Source: Erigeron canadensis
Taxonomy: Eukaryota; Streptophyta; Magnoliopsida; Asterales; Asteraceae
Length of the DNA: 64,000 bases
Reading direction: 5' to 3'
Assembly (NCBI RefSeq): GCF_010389155.1
Contig: NC_057765.1
Location: 2,232,001-2,296,000, forward strand
Shown: piece by piece, positions 1 through 12,339 of the stretch
Layout of the letters: every line of letters starts with the position of its first letter
How positions within the stretch are numbered: the stretch's first letter is position 1
The notes under the pieces: generated by a model
What the model was told of the DNA's origin: nothing
Seen by the model: only the letters and a program-made list of their open reading frames with translations
Database searches by the model: none
Program-made: the position numbers and the translations under genes

Positions 1-795
1 ATTTTTTTCATCTAAAATCTGTTTTGTTACGCACTCTTATTATATATTGTTTGATTTTTTATATTAATTTGATAAATTTTGCATACTTGTATTGTATCAA
101 TATTAATATCTTTTATCGATTAGTTTCATACTAGATTTTAAACCCGTGTCCAATACTAGAAACGAGACTTACGATATTATTAATTATTTGATTATTTGTT
201 TTTCATTAATTAAATAAAATCATGTAAAAAACTTATTAACATCAGCGTGAGTCAATTTGATGAAATCGAGCGACGTGATTGGTTAATAAGTCATTAGTTT
301 GACTGTCTTTTAATATATATTAAAATAAAATTAAAATAGTACAATTACTATTAAAATCTTAATATATTTACTTTAAATTTAACTCATTTTTAATTTTATA
401 TATATATATGTATGTATGATAGAATATTTAGTATTGGATATATATTAGTTATTATTTTATTGGATATACATTAGCTATTATTATTACTGTATTTATTTAT
501 TATATTAAATTATCAGGTAAAAAGTGTAAATTTGTGATGAAAAACAAAAAAGTATAAATTAGAGTCAAAACCAAAACAAAAGTCGACATTAAAAAATCGA
601 GAGATGTGATTGGTAGATAAATTATTAGAGCAACTGTGTTTGGTATAATAAAAGATAATTATGTTTATGCTAATGAATTAGCAATGTATTGTATTGACTT
701 TGAATTGGCAGTTATTATTACTATACCATTAATAGAAATAATAGTGATGGTAATGAAGAGCGCCACCGCCACGTGACACTGTTTCATTAGACTAT
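1..795. other. AT-rich non-genic sequence
   Basis: No open frame with coding character. A diverged ~35-bp motif (AAATCGAG.GA.GTGATTGGT) occurs at about 263-285 and again at 594-614, so part of this stretch may be an old repeat. Otherwise I see only AT-rich sequence. Confidence 0.6.
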
Positions 796-1660
796 CTATA
801 CTCCACGTTATTATTCGGATTTGTCATATTGAATCTCGTTTTTAGTGTTTCTATTTTTCGTTTTTCTTGGTTTCTTGTCTAACATTTTTTGCTTTTATGT
901 TCTCTTCAATTGATTCATCTTATATCCCGCATCACTATTTGGATGTTGCTATATTAGATCCCGTTTGGGGTTTCACTTTTTGTTTTTTCTTGGTTTTTTT
1001 ATATTAGCCCACCTATTATCTGTGTTCTTATTCGGATTTTGGCATTTCGAATCCCGTTTTGGTTTTTTATTTTTCGTTTCTCTTGGTTTCTGCCTAAGTT
1101 TTTTTGCTTTTATGTTCCCTTCTATTGATTCATCATATATCCTACATCACTATTTAGATTTTGTTATATTGGATCCCATTTGGGGTTTTCACCTTTTTTT
1201 TTTGTTTTTTTTATATTAGTCCACCTATACTCCGTGTTATTACTCGGATTTTATCATATCAAATCTCTGTTTTAGTTTTTTATTTTCGTTTCTCTTGGTT
1301 TGCTGCCTAAGTTTTTTTGCTTTTATGTTCTTTTCTATTAATTCATCATATATCCTACATCACTATTTGGATTTTGCTATATTGGACCCCGTTTGGGGTT
1401 TTCACCTTTTGTTTTTTCTTATTTTTTTTATATTAGCCCACCTATACTCCTGTTATTACTTGGATTTTGCCATATCAAATTCTGTTTTAGTTTTTTTTTT
1501 CTTTCCATTTTTCTTGGTTTCTTGCCCAAGTTTTTTTTGCTATTATGTTACCTTCAATTGATTCATCTTATATCCCGCATCACTATTTGGATTTTGCTAT
1601 ATTGCATCCCGTTTGGGGTTTTATTTTTTGTTTTTTTCTTGGTTTTTTCTATATATTTTT
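796..1660. repeat. Tandem repeat, about four units of ~215 bp
   Basis: The phrase CTATACTCC (or close variants) begins units at about 796, 1013, 1225 and 1442, giving periods of 217, 212 and 217 bp. Each unit carries the same order of landmarks: a 'TTATTCGGATTTTG' start, a 'TTTTTGCTTTTATGTTC' middle, 'CATCACTATTTGGAT', and 'CCCGTTTGGGGTTTTCAC'. The plus strand is strongly T-rich. Short open frames here (hydrophobic, Phe-rich) repeat with the unit and are by-products of the composition, not genes. Confidence 0.85.
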
Positions 1661-2407
1661 TTAATCTTCTATTGTTCTTTCGTTTCTATATATGTATTCG
1701 ATATTACACACTTTTTGATGTGATTTTCTTAGATTAATTCGCAAAAACATTTTCTTTTTCCTTCATATTATTTCTTGATTTTCTCACACTTTTTTTTCTT
1801 TTGGGTTTTTAACTATATTTAATATAAATAGACTACCATAATGAACCCGAATCAACACAATAATTGAAGCTCCACAAAACAGGATCCAAACCTCTCTAGT
1901 TGAAATGTATTGCTCCTTCCAATAGGTGTGGTCTAAGTTTGATGTAAACCTCTTATTTATACTACCCAAACCATCCCTTTTAAAACAAAAGGCTGAAAAT
2001 ACCAAAATATTTATGATGTTTATTAAACATCTTATAATAAGAAGATTTACAATATTTATGAAACTGTTAAAATAATCACATTAACCCATTTTACATCAAC
2101 TACTTTTATATTAATAACATAAAACATTTATTTATTCAATTTTTCAAATTAAATATTCTACATGCGTTCAAACATAGTGACAAAAAAAAAAAAGTTCGTA
2201 ACCCCAAATTAAAATGCCCCATTCCTTTACGCTACAAAAATACAAATGGTGCAAACATGAAATTTAATTAATTAAAACCTAAATCAATTTCACTTTCAAA
2301 TAAACGCCACATTTTCCATTCAAAATATATACATACATTATACATACATACATTTTTCTCTCTGTTTGTGAAATCTAAAAAAAAAAAGTGAAAAGAAAGG
2401 AAAAGAA
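1661..2407. other. Intergenic and leader region of the zinc-finger gene
   Basis: AT-rich sequence without coding signal. The last ~60 bases before 2408 (CTCTCTG, then purine-rich AAAAGTG, AAAGGAAAAG) look like a plant 5' leader. No clear TATA box could be singled out among several AT-rich candidates near 2325-2350. Confidence 0.45.
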
Positions 2408-5400
2408 ATGGAAGAAGAAGAAGAATTACTGAAGCGATTTACTGACTGTGTTTATTTCTTAGCTTCTCCCCTCACTTGCAAGAAGGTGATTTTCTTTAAT
2501 ATATATTTACAGATTATTTTAATTCATTTTTTAATTAATTAAAATGTAAAAGATAAATATATGAATTTTGGTATATTTTAAGTATATGTTTGTTATACAG
2601 ATGTTGTGCCTAGGGTTATATATATATGTGTGTGTGTGTGTATATATATACATATAATGAATTTTATTTGTTTTTTTTTTGTATATATATATATATATAT
2701 ACGTACAATGTATATACGTATAATGAATGTTATTTGTTGTATTTTTTTCTTTTATGTGTATTTTTGGGATATATGCTTTGTATCTATATGTATCTTGTTT
2801 TTAACGATACTGTTACTCGATTTACGTCGGTCATGTCGGCCGTGGGACATATCGGGAAGGGGCACGATAATGAGTGGCTATCGATTTTATTTGTACAAGT
2901 GTTAAGTCGTGGCAGAAGAGAGTGTGCGAAGTAGCATAATCTGATTGGTAGTGTTGAATGTTGAAATGCTGACGGTATATAAATATTGTTTATATGATTG
3001 TACTCGCGAATAGAGTCGTAATGTAGGTGTTTATGGAATGTATGTTGTGTAAGAAAGGGAATCGAGGGTTTTTGGTGCCATGGGTATCAAGAAGAATGAA
3101 AAAAAGGGGGGGGGGGGGCTCACGACGCTAAGGGAGGGTCGCATGCGTTAGACCGGAAGGGTGAGGGGAGTGGGGTCGTGCTTTGTAATGGGTTTATGAG
3201 TGAAGATAGTGTCATAAGTGGGATCCAAAGTTGACGTGATGAGTGTGTGGCCATTCCATGAGATTTAGTACGTTTGAGTGAGGAGTGTGTGATGCTGTCA
3301 TGGCAGTGCAGAGGTTGTCCGTACGTTTACTTCAACAGAAAAGGATGTGGTGGCATAACGTGATTGATAGTGTTGATAATTAAAATGTGGGGGTGTAGAT
3401 GCTATACATAATAGTATAGATAGATAGCTAGAAGTGCAGGAGAGTATTTATATAATCTGCTTGTTGCCATTGATTTTCATCTAACTTTCAGTATTGATGT
3501 GTTTTTCTTTTTGAAATGATTTATAGTATTTTCTTATTTTATTCTAGTTCATCACCTGCAAGAAGGTTGTATCACTATTTTTTTTTCCGGATTCTGTATT
3601 AGTTTATTTTTTGCGTTTTAAGTTCCACTTTGATGCTGTATGTTATTGGCGTTTCTTTATTACCTAACCGTATTAAGTAATTGACGAACTTGAGTTCTAT
3701 ATATATGTTCTGATACAGTAGTAATTGTTGCATTATGTTATTCATCTTTGTATACATTCAATTAGATGGTATGCTATGAAGATCTGATTGGTTTCTTCTC
3801 TGCCTTGTGTAATTTTTCAATTTTTATTTGTATCCTTTCTTTTTGGCTTTTTTTGATTTAGCATCTGATGAATTCTTTTGTGGAACCTTATTGTATACTG
3901 TGTTTCGTTTTTAGGGAATTCTATGTGAATACCGGCACAGCGAGATCGCACGGCTGAACCCTAGAGATTGCTGGTTTTGGTTGGGAGGGTGCTGTTTTCA
4001 TCCTGAATGTGCTTTTAGACATCCTGTAAGTTCATGCTGCTTTTGATCCTACCGTATCTAGCTTCTTTTATGATGCCGTATCATGAAGTTTAATTAATTA
4101 CAAGAAAAAAAATACTTCAGTTACAGTGCAGTTTGGAGGAACTGGTGTGTTGATAGCCTATGCAAATTTGATTCTTGCACCACTTAGTATGTGCATCTAT
4201 GTGATATATACTGTACACAAGTAGAAGTTTCCTGTTATGAGAAGATAATGACAAGAAAATGGGTCTTTAGTGAATTATGGAAGGTTTTCAAAGTCTATTT
4301 GCTCTCATGTACTGTTAGGCTAAGTCAACTATTTGTTATATGAATGTCTTCTTCACTGTGGTTATTATTAGTTTTTTTGCATGCAAACACTAACATGTAA
4401 GAGTAGAGCTGCTTGCAAACTAAATTGACTGAGGAATGGCACAAGGCCACATCCTTGATGCTTTAGAAGGAACAAGCAATACAGTTAGGTAGCTATTGCC
4501 TAAGATGAGTAGCCTTCCACTGTACAAAGAGTATCGTTTCGTTCGAGTTTTGATTTTTCATCGAAATTTGTAAAGGATTACGTTCTGACTCAATCTATAA
4601 TTACTGCGGGAGAATCCCCAATACATGGGTTTGTCAATTAATGAATTGGATTGAGAGGTTGTAGTAAAACACTAAGCTCATTAAAATGGATGCTGTTAGT
4701 TGGAGAAATGGCAACACCGATCAATCACTTGACAAGTGGTTAGGTACTTCTTTCACTGCATACACTCTTAACCTTCCATGTATTTGGATGGTTTATTGGT
4801 ATTTCTTTCTACCTCTTGTACTCTTACTTTCTCTTGTTTTGTACTATCTGTAATCTGTCCAGTGATAAGAAAATTACCATAATCTAGATTGTAGTTTGAT
4901 TATTTGCACACTGTGTTTTAGACTATATGCTTGTGATCAATCCCTCGACTTTTACTATTGTAGTATCAAAATGTGCAGATTCTAGTAGTTCATATATATG
5001 TTGTAGTTACTAAGTTCCTGTTGTTGATGCATAAAACAAAATGTGCAGATAGTAATTAAGAATAATGGCTTGTCCAACTAGTCATTATTGATTGTTGATG
5101 AGTTCACGAAATACCAACAGAAGTAAGCTTTTCCGTTTCTTTGTGATCAACGTAAATTAAGACTGCATTCTCCAATACAGTTTAAAATGGTGATTCACCA
5201 TATAAAGAGGGTATTCTAAATAGGATTCTGATTATTTAACAAGATTCATGTTGCATTTTCATGGATCATTTTGACTGTAAGATTCGAGTACCGAGCCATA
5301 CCATTTTAAAAATTGTACAGTGGATATTACAGTAGATAAGGTTTATAGGCCTCAGCTGAGTAACATGCAAAGAAGAATAGTTCTAATAAATTATTACTAG

Positions 5401-7255
5401 TATATATGACAGACTGACACAGTGTCACTCCTCAAAGTCGATAAATCTATGTGTTTTGTACCTAACTTGCTAAATATGAAATCTATCTAGCCTGGTCTAT
5501 GCTACCACTGAAGTAGGTATGATTTATTGATAAATTATATTGTTAGTGGTAAAGAGCCTTGGAGTGGGCGATAGATGGAGCCACATGGCCAAAGTAATAT
5601 ATAAAGAGCTGAAGCTCTAATACTAATCTTCTTAACCAAACAGATATTTAGGTTTGGACTTTGGAGTTGCTTGTTTTCATATGCATATGGAGGCGGTTGT
5701 CGGTCTAACAGTTGGCTAGTGCCAGCTTGCAGTATCATATGATATATATATTTATCTTATCAATGGTCCGCTTCTACTCAAAGCCTCTTCCAAGATATTG
5801 CCTCATGTTGGTTTATACATCTATTGATAACTAGTAGAAGTTCTCTGTTTCCTTGCTTACACTTACTGAAATTATTTTCTACGACTTTTGTAGCCACTAG
5901 AAGGACTCAAAGAAGCCTATCATGAATCTTTTAAATCCAATAAGGGTCTTGCTTTACCTGTGGAAAAGACAAAAGTTCCTTGTTACTTTTATTCAAAGGG
6001 GTTTTGTAGTAAAGGCGAACAATGCTCATTTCTGCATGGACTTCCTGATGGTTTGAAACTGGCTAAAGCTTGGTCCACAGTAAACAATGCAGATCCCCCT
6101 GATCAGAAGCTATCTGCCAGAAGTAACATAGGATCAACACCTGTAGAGAATCATCCCAATCTATCTGAAACTGCACAAGTTGCACAAACTCAACAGTTAA
6201 GTTCTGGTGCACAAGTTGCACAAACTCAACAATTAAGTTCTGGATCAGCTGAGATAATTGGATCTTTAGAAGAAAATGTTGTTAGCTCAGACTCATTGGT
6301 TCCTCCGGAAGACATTGTCCTTAGTGAGTCTGATTTTTGTAATAGTCAGGACTCAGATCAGCAAGCAGATGCTTATGTAGAAGAGGAAGGGTGGTTGGAA
6401 GCTTCACCAGGTTTTGATGTTCTTGTTGAGGGTAAACCAGAAAGGTTAGTTTATGAAGAAGATCAGGGTGGCTATTTTTCTGTCCATTATGACGAACGCA
6501 AAGAGCTCGACGCTCTTTATGCAGACCCTATTGAGTATAATTCACCTATAGAAAAGAGAGATGACCCACTTAAAGAAGAGAGGTATGATCCACTTGAAGT
6601 AAAGAAGTTTGATCAACCCAAAGAGAAGAGGTATGATCCACTTAAAGAAAAGAGGTATGCTGTATTTGATCGTTTGAAGGAAAAAATTTCTGGGCAATCA
6701 AGGGGGCACATCTTTTATCGACTTTCTTTCCAGAAAAGAAATGCACACATGGAACCAATTTTTAATAACCGAAGAAGAGGTTCTGATCTTCGCGATCATC
6801 TGAAGAGACACGAGGTTGTTGACTTTAAGAGGTATGGCTTTGATCAGAAAATTAGGAGATACCCTCAAAGGCATTTGTCGCGCTGTGAGATTGACTTTGA
6901 CCAGAGAATTAGGAGATATTCTCACAGGCATGTATTTCGTGGTGAGAATAACTTTGACCATAGAGGTAGATTATGGAAGACTGTTCCTGTGAATGCATAC
7001 TGGCAACCTTTCAAGAAGCCCAGATTCCTCTATTCAGAAGTAGCAAGGTCAAGAAAGCCAGCTCTGCAACCAAGGAGATCTAGGGAGGAATCTGCTATTT
7101 TTACAGGGCCCAAGACCCTTGACCAAATCAAAGAAGAAAAGATGAAAGCAGTGCACAAAAGAGATTTAGGGTCATCTACCCGAACTGGATCAGATGGCTT
7201 TCAGGGTCCTAGACCTCTGAGTGAGATTCTCAAGGACAAAAGGAAGCTCGGTTAG
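2408..7255 (+). CDS. Zinc finger CCCH domain-containing protein (C3H17/C3H34-like), three CCCH fingers
   Basis: Probable RNA-binding nuclear protein. Three exons join in frame: 2408-2485, 3915-4025 and 5894-7255, all phase 0 with GT..AG introns, giving 516 residues. Finger 1 (C14-x9-C24-x5-C30-x3-H34) is split by intron 1; finger 2 is C45-x6-C52-x5-C58-x3-H62; finger 3, C93-x7-C101-x5-C107-x3-H111, lies at the start of exon 3. The N-terminus (ELLKRFTDCVYFLASPLTC) and the segment HSEIARLNPRDC are hallmarks of the Arabidopsis At2g02160 group (from memory). After the fingers come an acidic, low-complexity region with a perfect 12-residue duplication (157-180), charged DPLKE(K/E)RYD-like repeats, Arg/His-rich repeats, and two C-terminal copies of a motif F-x-G-P-(K/R)-x-L-x-x-I-x-x-(E/D)-K. 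The ATG at 2408 is chosen because finger 1 follows at once. Family sure; exact role unknown. Confidence 0.93.
2617..2705. repeat. Microsatellite (TA/TG) in intron 1 of the zinc-finger gene
   Basis: Alternating TATATG, TGTGTG and TATATA runs within the 1.43-kb first intron. Short open frames here are tandem-repeat artefacts. The same intron also holds a poly-G run at about 3106-3118. The rest of introns 1 and 2 (2486-3914; 4026-5893) shows no other recognisable element. Confidence 0.8.
6173..6244 (+). repeat. In-frame 36-bp tandem duplication inside the zinc-finger coding region
   Basis: Two adjacent 36-bp units encode AQVAQTQQLSSG twice with nearly identical codons (one synonymous difference near the end), so the duplication is recent and keeps the frame. 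It lies in the poorly conserved linker just after finger 3. Confidence 0.9.
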
Positions 7256-8715
7256 CAGATTAACTAGAAAATATGTTTGTTGAAGTTTCATTTGAGAATA
7301 CCGTTGCTGAAGTAAAATTTTACCATATGCGCAATTAATCAGACTAAGTGTGGATGAGCTCGTCTTGCTGTACAGTGCTGGTCATTAGTTTTTAAATCTT
7401 AGGTTCTAGTTGTTGTGATGAGAAAACCAAGGTCTCCTAGAAGTTTCATTTTTTTTGTTGTTAAAACACCATTTTGCTCCTGCAAAAGGTTTTACATACT
7501 CTGATCTAGGCTGTTGGCTTTTTGTGTCGAGGCTTTCACCCTCATGGTGAATTGATGTGACTTGCGAGTTGAGTTCTATATGTTAGCATTACATCCAGTT
7601 TACCCCTTCCAAATTTGGTTTTATGGATTAAATCACAGTCCCTAAAAATGTTGTCATGTTGATTGGAAAATTTGAAATTGATGTTTAGTTGAATCTATTA
7701 CGTGTAATGTGTATATCATCTTTATGATCATAGCTGATTCATAGCTTAATCTAGAATTTCACACCAAAAACGCAAGGAAATTCAAGAAATGAAGCTGTAT
7801 TGATCATATGATAGATTAACTGAGAGAATTACGGATAATTGAATTCGCCAAGCCAAGTTATCCAGATATCATCAAGTGCAAACATTTCCCATTCATGTAT
7901 GACAAATGCACCCTTACTTATACCAAATTCATGAGGCAGTAAATGAGGTCAGCACCACTAATTTTTGGTTAACCAGAAACTGTTTTGGTTCAGTTTTGTA
8001 TATATAATTGTGTTCTATATGATTTCATGAAAGTTTGTTAGTATGATAGATTGATAGAAATGGTAATTTGTTTAAATATTGTGATTTAGTAGGTCGTGTG
8101 CTTAAATTATACACTATGGGAGATGCTTAACTAAGTTGACCTGTTTCTTAATTAAGCTAAATGCTCTGATTTTACCGTTGGACCTGTTTCTTGATTCCCC
8201 CCCTCCCTTCTGTGGTGCATCATCTGTTTTATCTAAATCAAAATGATAATTGCATATCGAAATGAAAACGCTTAAAGAACATCTAGGCTTTCATACTTGA
8301 CTCGTACTTTGTCTTCATTTCTTCCTGGTCTGGTGTGTTTCATTGCACCTAGTAACAAATTTATCTCTCTCTATATTCTCCAACATAAATTAGATATCTG
8401 TATGTTCCTATGTTTGATGTGGACCATTAGCTGTACTCTGGTCCAACATAGGGATTTGTTGGATGCCTAACTTGGTCAAATCTTTAATATGTTGAATTCT
8501 TGGTCTTGGTCTTTTATTTGACTTGATCATTCCTAACTTGGAAATCTTCAATACTGACTTGTATTTTAACTTAATTAACTAATATTTTAGAGTATTAACT
8601 GCTAAAACTTAAGAAAGTAGGATTAGGACAATAATGTAATTTGATACCCCTAATAGATGTCATCTTATGACTGTATTCTCTTTACACCTTATTTGTCACC
8701 TTCTATTCCCTCTAT
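7256..8715. other. Zinc-finger gene 3' region and intergenic spacer
   Basis: Begins with a plausible 3' untranslated region and continues as unique-looking AT-rich spacer up to the promoter of the next gene. I see no open frame, RNA gene or mobile element in it. Confidence 0.5.
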
Positions 8716-8723
8716 TATATATA
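8716..8723 (+). promoter_or_regulatory. TATA box of the MASS-like gene
   Basis: TATATATA sits 104 bases upstream of the ATG at 8820, preceded by a pyrimidine-rich stretch (TTCTATTCCCTC). The spacing fits a plant leader of roughly 70 bases. No other TATA-like match is as close. Confidence 0.6.
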
Positions 8724-8819
8724 ACCAAAGTCATCCCAAACCACCACCAGAGAGATAGATACAGCCACCCAGGTTTGACTTCGTTCGAGCACATTGATCA
8801 TAAATAGTTAACTACATAT

Positions 8820-9095
8820 ATGGCTGGATTACCAAGGTCAGATATCTCGTTTAGACGATCAGGTTCATCAGGACTTGTTTGGGAAGATAAGTTGTTATCA
8901 GGGGAGCTTAAGCCAAGAAATGAAGTAGGAAGAGAAAAAAACGAGCCACAAAGATCAGCCCCCAAACCATATCGAACCACAGATGTTGCGCCTGCTATTG
9001 ACCCTCCATCACCTAAGGTATCCGGCTGTTGTGCCATATTTGGCAAAGCCACCACCACTCAGAAGCCGAAAAGAAGAGGCCACGGCAAGTCATGA
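8820..9095 (+). CDS. MAPK substrate protein of the MASS family (At1g80180-like)
   Basis: Intronless gene for a 91-residue basic, disordered protein. The N-terminus has a Ser/Arg-rich block ending SSGLVWEDK (16-24) followed by LSGEL; the middle has DPPSPKVSGCC (61-71) with a Ser-Pro site at S64, the type of site phosphorylated by MAP kinases; the C-terminus is a Lys/Arg tail (KPKRRGHGK). This order, F-RR-x-GSSGLVW, LSGEL, then IDPPSPKVSGC, is the signature of the small Arabidopsis MAPK-substrate proteins At1g80180 and At1g15400, which act in the MAPK branch controlling stomatal lineage development (family knowledge). The start is the first ATG after the TATA box. No signal peptide or membrane segment. 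Family identity is strong; a stomatal role here is inference. Confidence 0.88.
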   Translation: MAGLPRSDISFRRSGSSGLVWEDKLLSGELKPRNEVGREKNEPQRSAPKPYRTTDVAPAIDPPSPKVSGCCAIFGKATTTQKPKRRGHGKS

Positions 9096-10500
9096 TTACC
9101 CAAAAATTTTATTAATTGCATTCTTTCGGGTCAAGTTTCTGTTCTTTTGATCCTTGTGAAAGAGTCTTTGGGTGGTTACACCAGTTGTAGGCAATTAGTT
9201 TGGCTGAAAGTTGACAACACAACTTTTTTTCACCTTCATTTTGTGTGACAAAGATTGTGTAACTAGTTTCACCCAAACTAATAGCTTTGTTGACTACACA
9301 ACATCGATACATACATATATGTTGTATTTTTTTTATGTTAGTTATCTATATAAATATATGATTTAGGGGAAGTTTTGTGTTCATGAGAGTTGTTTCTGTT
9401 TTGTAGGATTAGAATTTCTTTGTTATAGTTGTGTATATTACCATTTGTGGATGTCAAAACATTTCATGTTTCATTGATGTACTAAAGAGGGGATTTTCCC
9501 TGTTCATGTTACATGGTCTAACCGAGATATCTCTATGACCGATTTTGACCCTAGTTAACCCCAAGATGTTTACCTAAATTTTTTTAAAACTTGAGACCTC
9601 TCTAGAGAAAGATTTTAGAAAGAGAACATCAAACCACAAGGCGACTTTGATGGTAGGTAATGCATTTCATATATTGTATTAGTAATACTAATGTATCTTT
9701 TTATTTTTATTTCTTCTTTAGTTTTTGGTAGTCTTTTTCATGTGGGGTTTACTTAGGTATGTTTTCATGACAATTTGACATGTCATTGTTTCATAAACTA
9801 TTGTCAAAAAAGATGGTTTGTTTTATATGGGTTAATAATTCAGTTACTTATCGTTTTGGCAACAACCATGTCATTTTTTATTCGTTAAAGGCGTTCATCC
9901 ATGGTACTAAGTTTATAGCCTATTATTGTGCATTAAAGATGTACAACATACTAGAATTAAATCATTTCAGTGCGACTATTTTGATTGCAAAATATTTCTA
10001 TACATATTGAACAGGAAAATGAAAATCCAACGGGGGTGGATTATTTCGATTGTTGTAATGTTAAAACAAACATACTGTATCATTTCTGGCCAAAGCAATT
10101 AATGGATTATTGATTGTTAAATTGAAAATGGTTATGGTTTTCTATGCGATCACTAGGTAATGACCAGTTTTAGAAAGATCTCAATTCATTTTGCAGAAAC
10201 GAATACATATATTAAAGTTAATCATTTTCCGATTAATTTTACCTTGTTTGCCATTTCCAAATGTAAAAAGTGATTAAAGTTGCCGTTCCAAAAAAAAAAA
10301 GAAAAAAAAAGTGATTAAAGTTAAATTGGGCCGAAAAGTCGAAGTGTCGAACGTGTTTCATGAAAACATTTAAGCGGTGCCTTATTTGTGTTGAAGCCCA
10401 TTTTGTATAGTTAATATTGGGCTTGGGCCGTCGGCATACACATCCACCGAAATATCATTTTACTTGGAACTTGGAAGTATGAAACTAAAACAATAACTAA
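9096..10500. other. Intergenic spacer
   Basis: 3' region of the MASS-like gene, then AT-rich spacer. Open frames of 60-76 codons at 9112-9312 (-) and 9780-10010 (+) lack any recognisable family and coding bias. Nothing else seen. Confidence 0.5.
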
Positions 10501-10544
10501 ATTCCTAAATCTCAAAATGGTAAATCTCAAAATGGTAAACCCTA

Positions 10545-10775
10545 CAACTTCAAACCCTAAACCCTAAAGCGTACCGTGTACCCGCTCTAGGGTTTAGGGT
10601 TTGAAGGTCGATAGGCTAACCCTCGGGCTTCAAACCCTAAACCTTAGAGTGGGAACCCTCATTCGTTTTAGGTTTTTAGGGTTTAACATTTAAGGTTTAG
10701 ATTTTTCATGGTTTTTTAGAAAGTAGCTTCCCCCTTGGATTAGAAATTAAGGTTTAGGGTTTAGCATTTAGGGTT
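10545..10775. repeat. Degenerate telomere-like (TTTAGGG/CCCTAAA) cluster
   Basis: CTTCAAACCCTAAACCCTAAA is followed 25 bases later by its inverse GGGTTTAGGGTTTGAAG, then AAACCCTAAACC, and several TTAGGGTTT words through 10770. The motifs face both ways, so this is a scatter of interstitial telomere-like words with one short inverted repeat, not a telomere end. Confidence 0.75.
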
Positions 10776-10813
10776 TTACAATGCGTCCTCATCTTTTTTG
10801 AACTTTATAAGTA

Positions 10814-10966
10814 ACTTACCCATGTGTAGGTTGTACTTACCCATGGGCAGGTTGTACTTACGTATGGACAGGTTATACAACTCACTACTTCTAGGTCTTT
10901 CCTACACATGTGTAGGTTGTACTTACACATGTGTAGGTTGTACTTACACATGTGTAGGATGAACGT
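10814..10966. repeat. 21-bp tandem repeat, two blocks of three units
   Basis: Units like ACTTACCCATGTGTAGGTTG start at about 10814, 10835 and 10856; after a ~27-bp break, three more nearly identical units (ACACATGTGTAGGTTGTACT) lie at about 10904-10966. The second block is more homogeneous and so younger. Confidence 0.85.
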
Positions 10967-11105
10967 GATGAAAAAAAAAACGAAATTTAAAAAGTCGTCA
11001 AAAGTATATCGAATCGCATCTCTAATGAAAGAGGACGAAATTTCAAGACTACCCATGCTTTTTTTTCCATCTAACGATGTATGGTTTGTGAGATAAAAGT
11101 TTTTT
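10967..11105 (-). mobile_element. Fragment related to the Helitron at 52990-53427
   Basis: The reverse complement contains TTTATCTCACAAACC, CTCTTTCATTAGAGATG and ATTCGATATA in the same order as 53216-53330 inside the Helitron-like element. It is therefore an internal piece of the same repeat family in opposite orientation; no terminal sequences are visible here. Confidence 0.6.
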
Positions 11106-12299
11106 AATGATTTAGATATTTTTTGATTTAATAAGAGGAGAGAGAAAGAGAGTGTTGGACAACTTTTTTAATAATGACAAACATGCCCTTCCTAATCTTG
11201 ATGAATGAAGGGATGAGATTGGTTCTCGCGTTCTTTTTTTTAATGGTTCTCAAAATAACTCACCCCTATATATATATATATATATAATATAGGGTCGTGA
11301 AGCGTATATATGTTAGTTAAATTCATGACATTGTGACACAAACAGACGGTAGGCATATTTAATAGTGAGAGATATTAAGTGTTTTAATTAATCAAAGGTA
11401 TTTATCAGGTGTGATGAACACCATACGGTTATATTCTAAAGCCTCTGGTATGTGGTTGCAGGTTGAGATGATCGATCAAAGAGTAATGATCGTTTGTTAG
11501 AAGAAAATTTAGTTGAAGCAGCTGATCATCATTCCCCTCCAATAGATATCGCTTATATATCGTATAGAAAGAGGATTCTTAATGGTGACTTATGTCACTT
11601 CTCATCAGTTTTTGTCGGTGCAGAAATTGTAAAAATGATTTCAAACTGAGATATAACCATACCAACAATATATACCCCATCACTTCCCATCCTTTTTTTT
11701 TTTATAATTATTTATTTATTATTATTATTATTATTTTTTTATCATTATCGATCTAAACCATATATTTATCAAATAAAAAATATACTACCTATTTTTGCCA
11801 TTTTGTATAAGAATATATACTACCTATTTTTGCCATTTGGGAACGATTGTCGTATGTGTTCATATGTTTATTGAGGAATCAAGTCTGGTGTGTATATATG
11901 ATATAGTATTAACAATCTTGTATTTTAGATGCCTAAAATCATATAAGTCACCAACACGCAATTTTTTCCTCCATTTTAACATCAAGTAATTGACATGTGT
12001 TCAAAGGATAAACATCGCAATTATGTAACTAAATTAATATATGTATAACTTGGGACACTAAAAAGCATATACACAATGCATGTTTGGAATGTATAGAATT
12101 TGAGTCAACCTCAAATAACATATTGACAAATTAATTACAAGCGCTACAAAACAAAATGTATTAATTGCAATTAATATCATAAGATAAAGGAATGATCCAA
12201 GAAATCCAACAATTCCCATCATACATCTCTTTCCAAAAACATCACAACCCCACTCTTTATATAGTGGGGACGATCAAACTAACAATAACCAAAACTTAT
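11106..12299. other. Intergenic repeat-like spacer
   Basis: Contains an (AT)n run at about 11268-11290 and AT-rich sequence. The stretch 11500-11649 is open for about 48 codons (ending KMISN, stop) but I recognise no family. No gene model is proposed. Confidence 0.45.
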
Positions 12300-12339
12300 C
12301 TATCCTTTTGGGGTGGGGATGTGGTAGATAAGTAAACTA

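Noticed and set aside
965..1737. Open frames of 84-114 codons with hydrophobic, Phe-rich products
   Set aside because: They repeat with the 217-bp tandem unit in a T-rich array; composition alone gives Phe/Leu-rich frames.
6698..6961. 87-codon minus-strand frame
   Set aside because: Antisense shadow of the zinc-finger coding exon.
10545..10775. True telomere or chromosome end
   Set aside because: Motifs are few, degenerate and face both ways, and genes lie on both sides.
11500..11649. 48-codon open stretch ending KMISN
   Set aside because: Too short, no start in context and no recognisable family.
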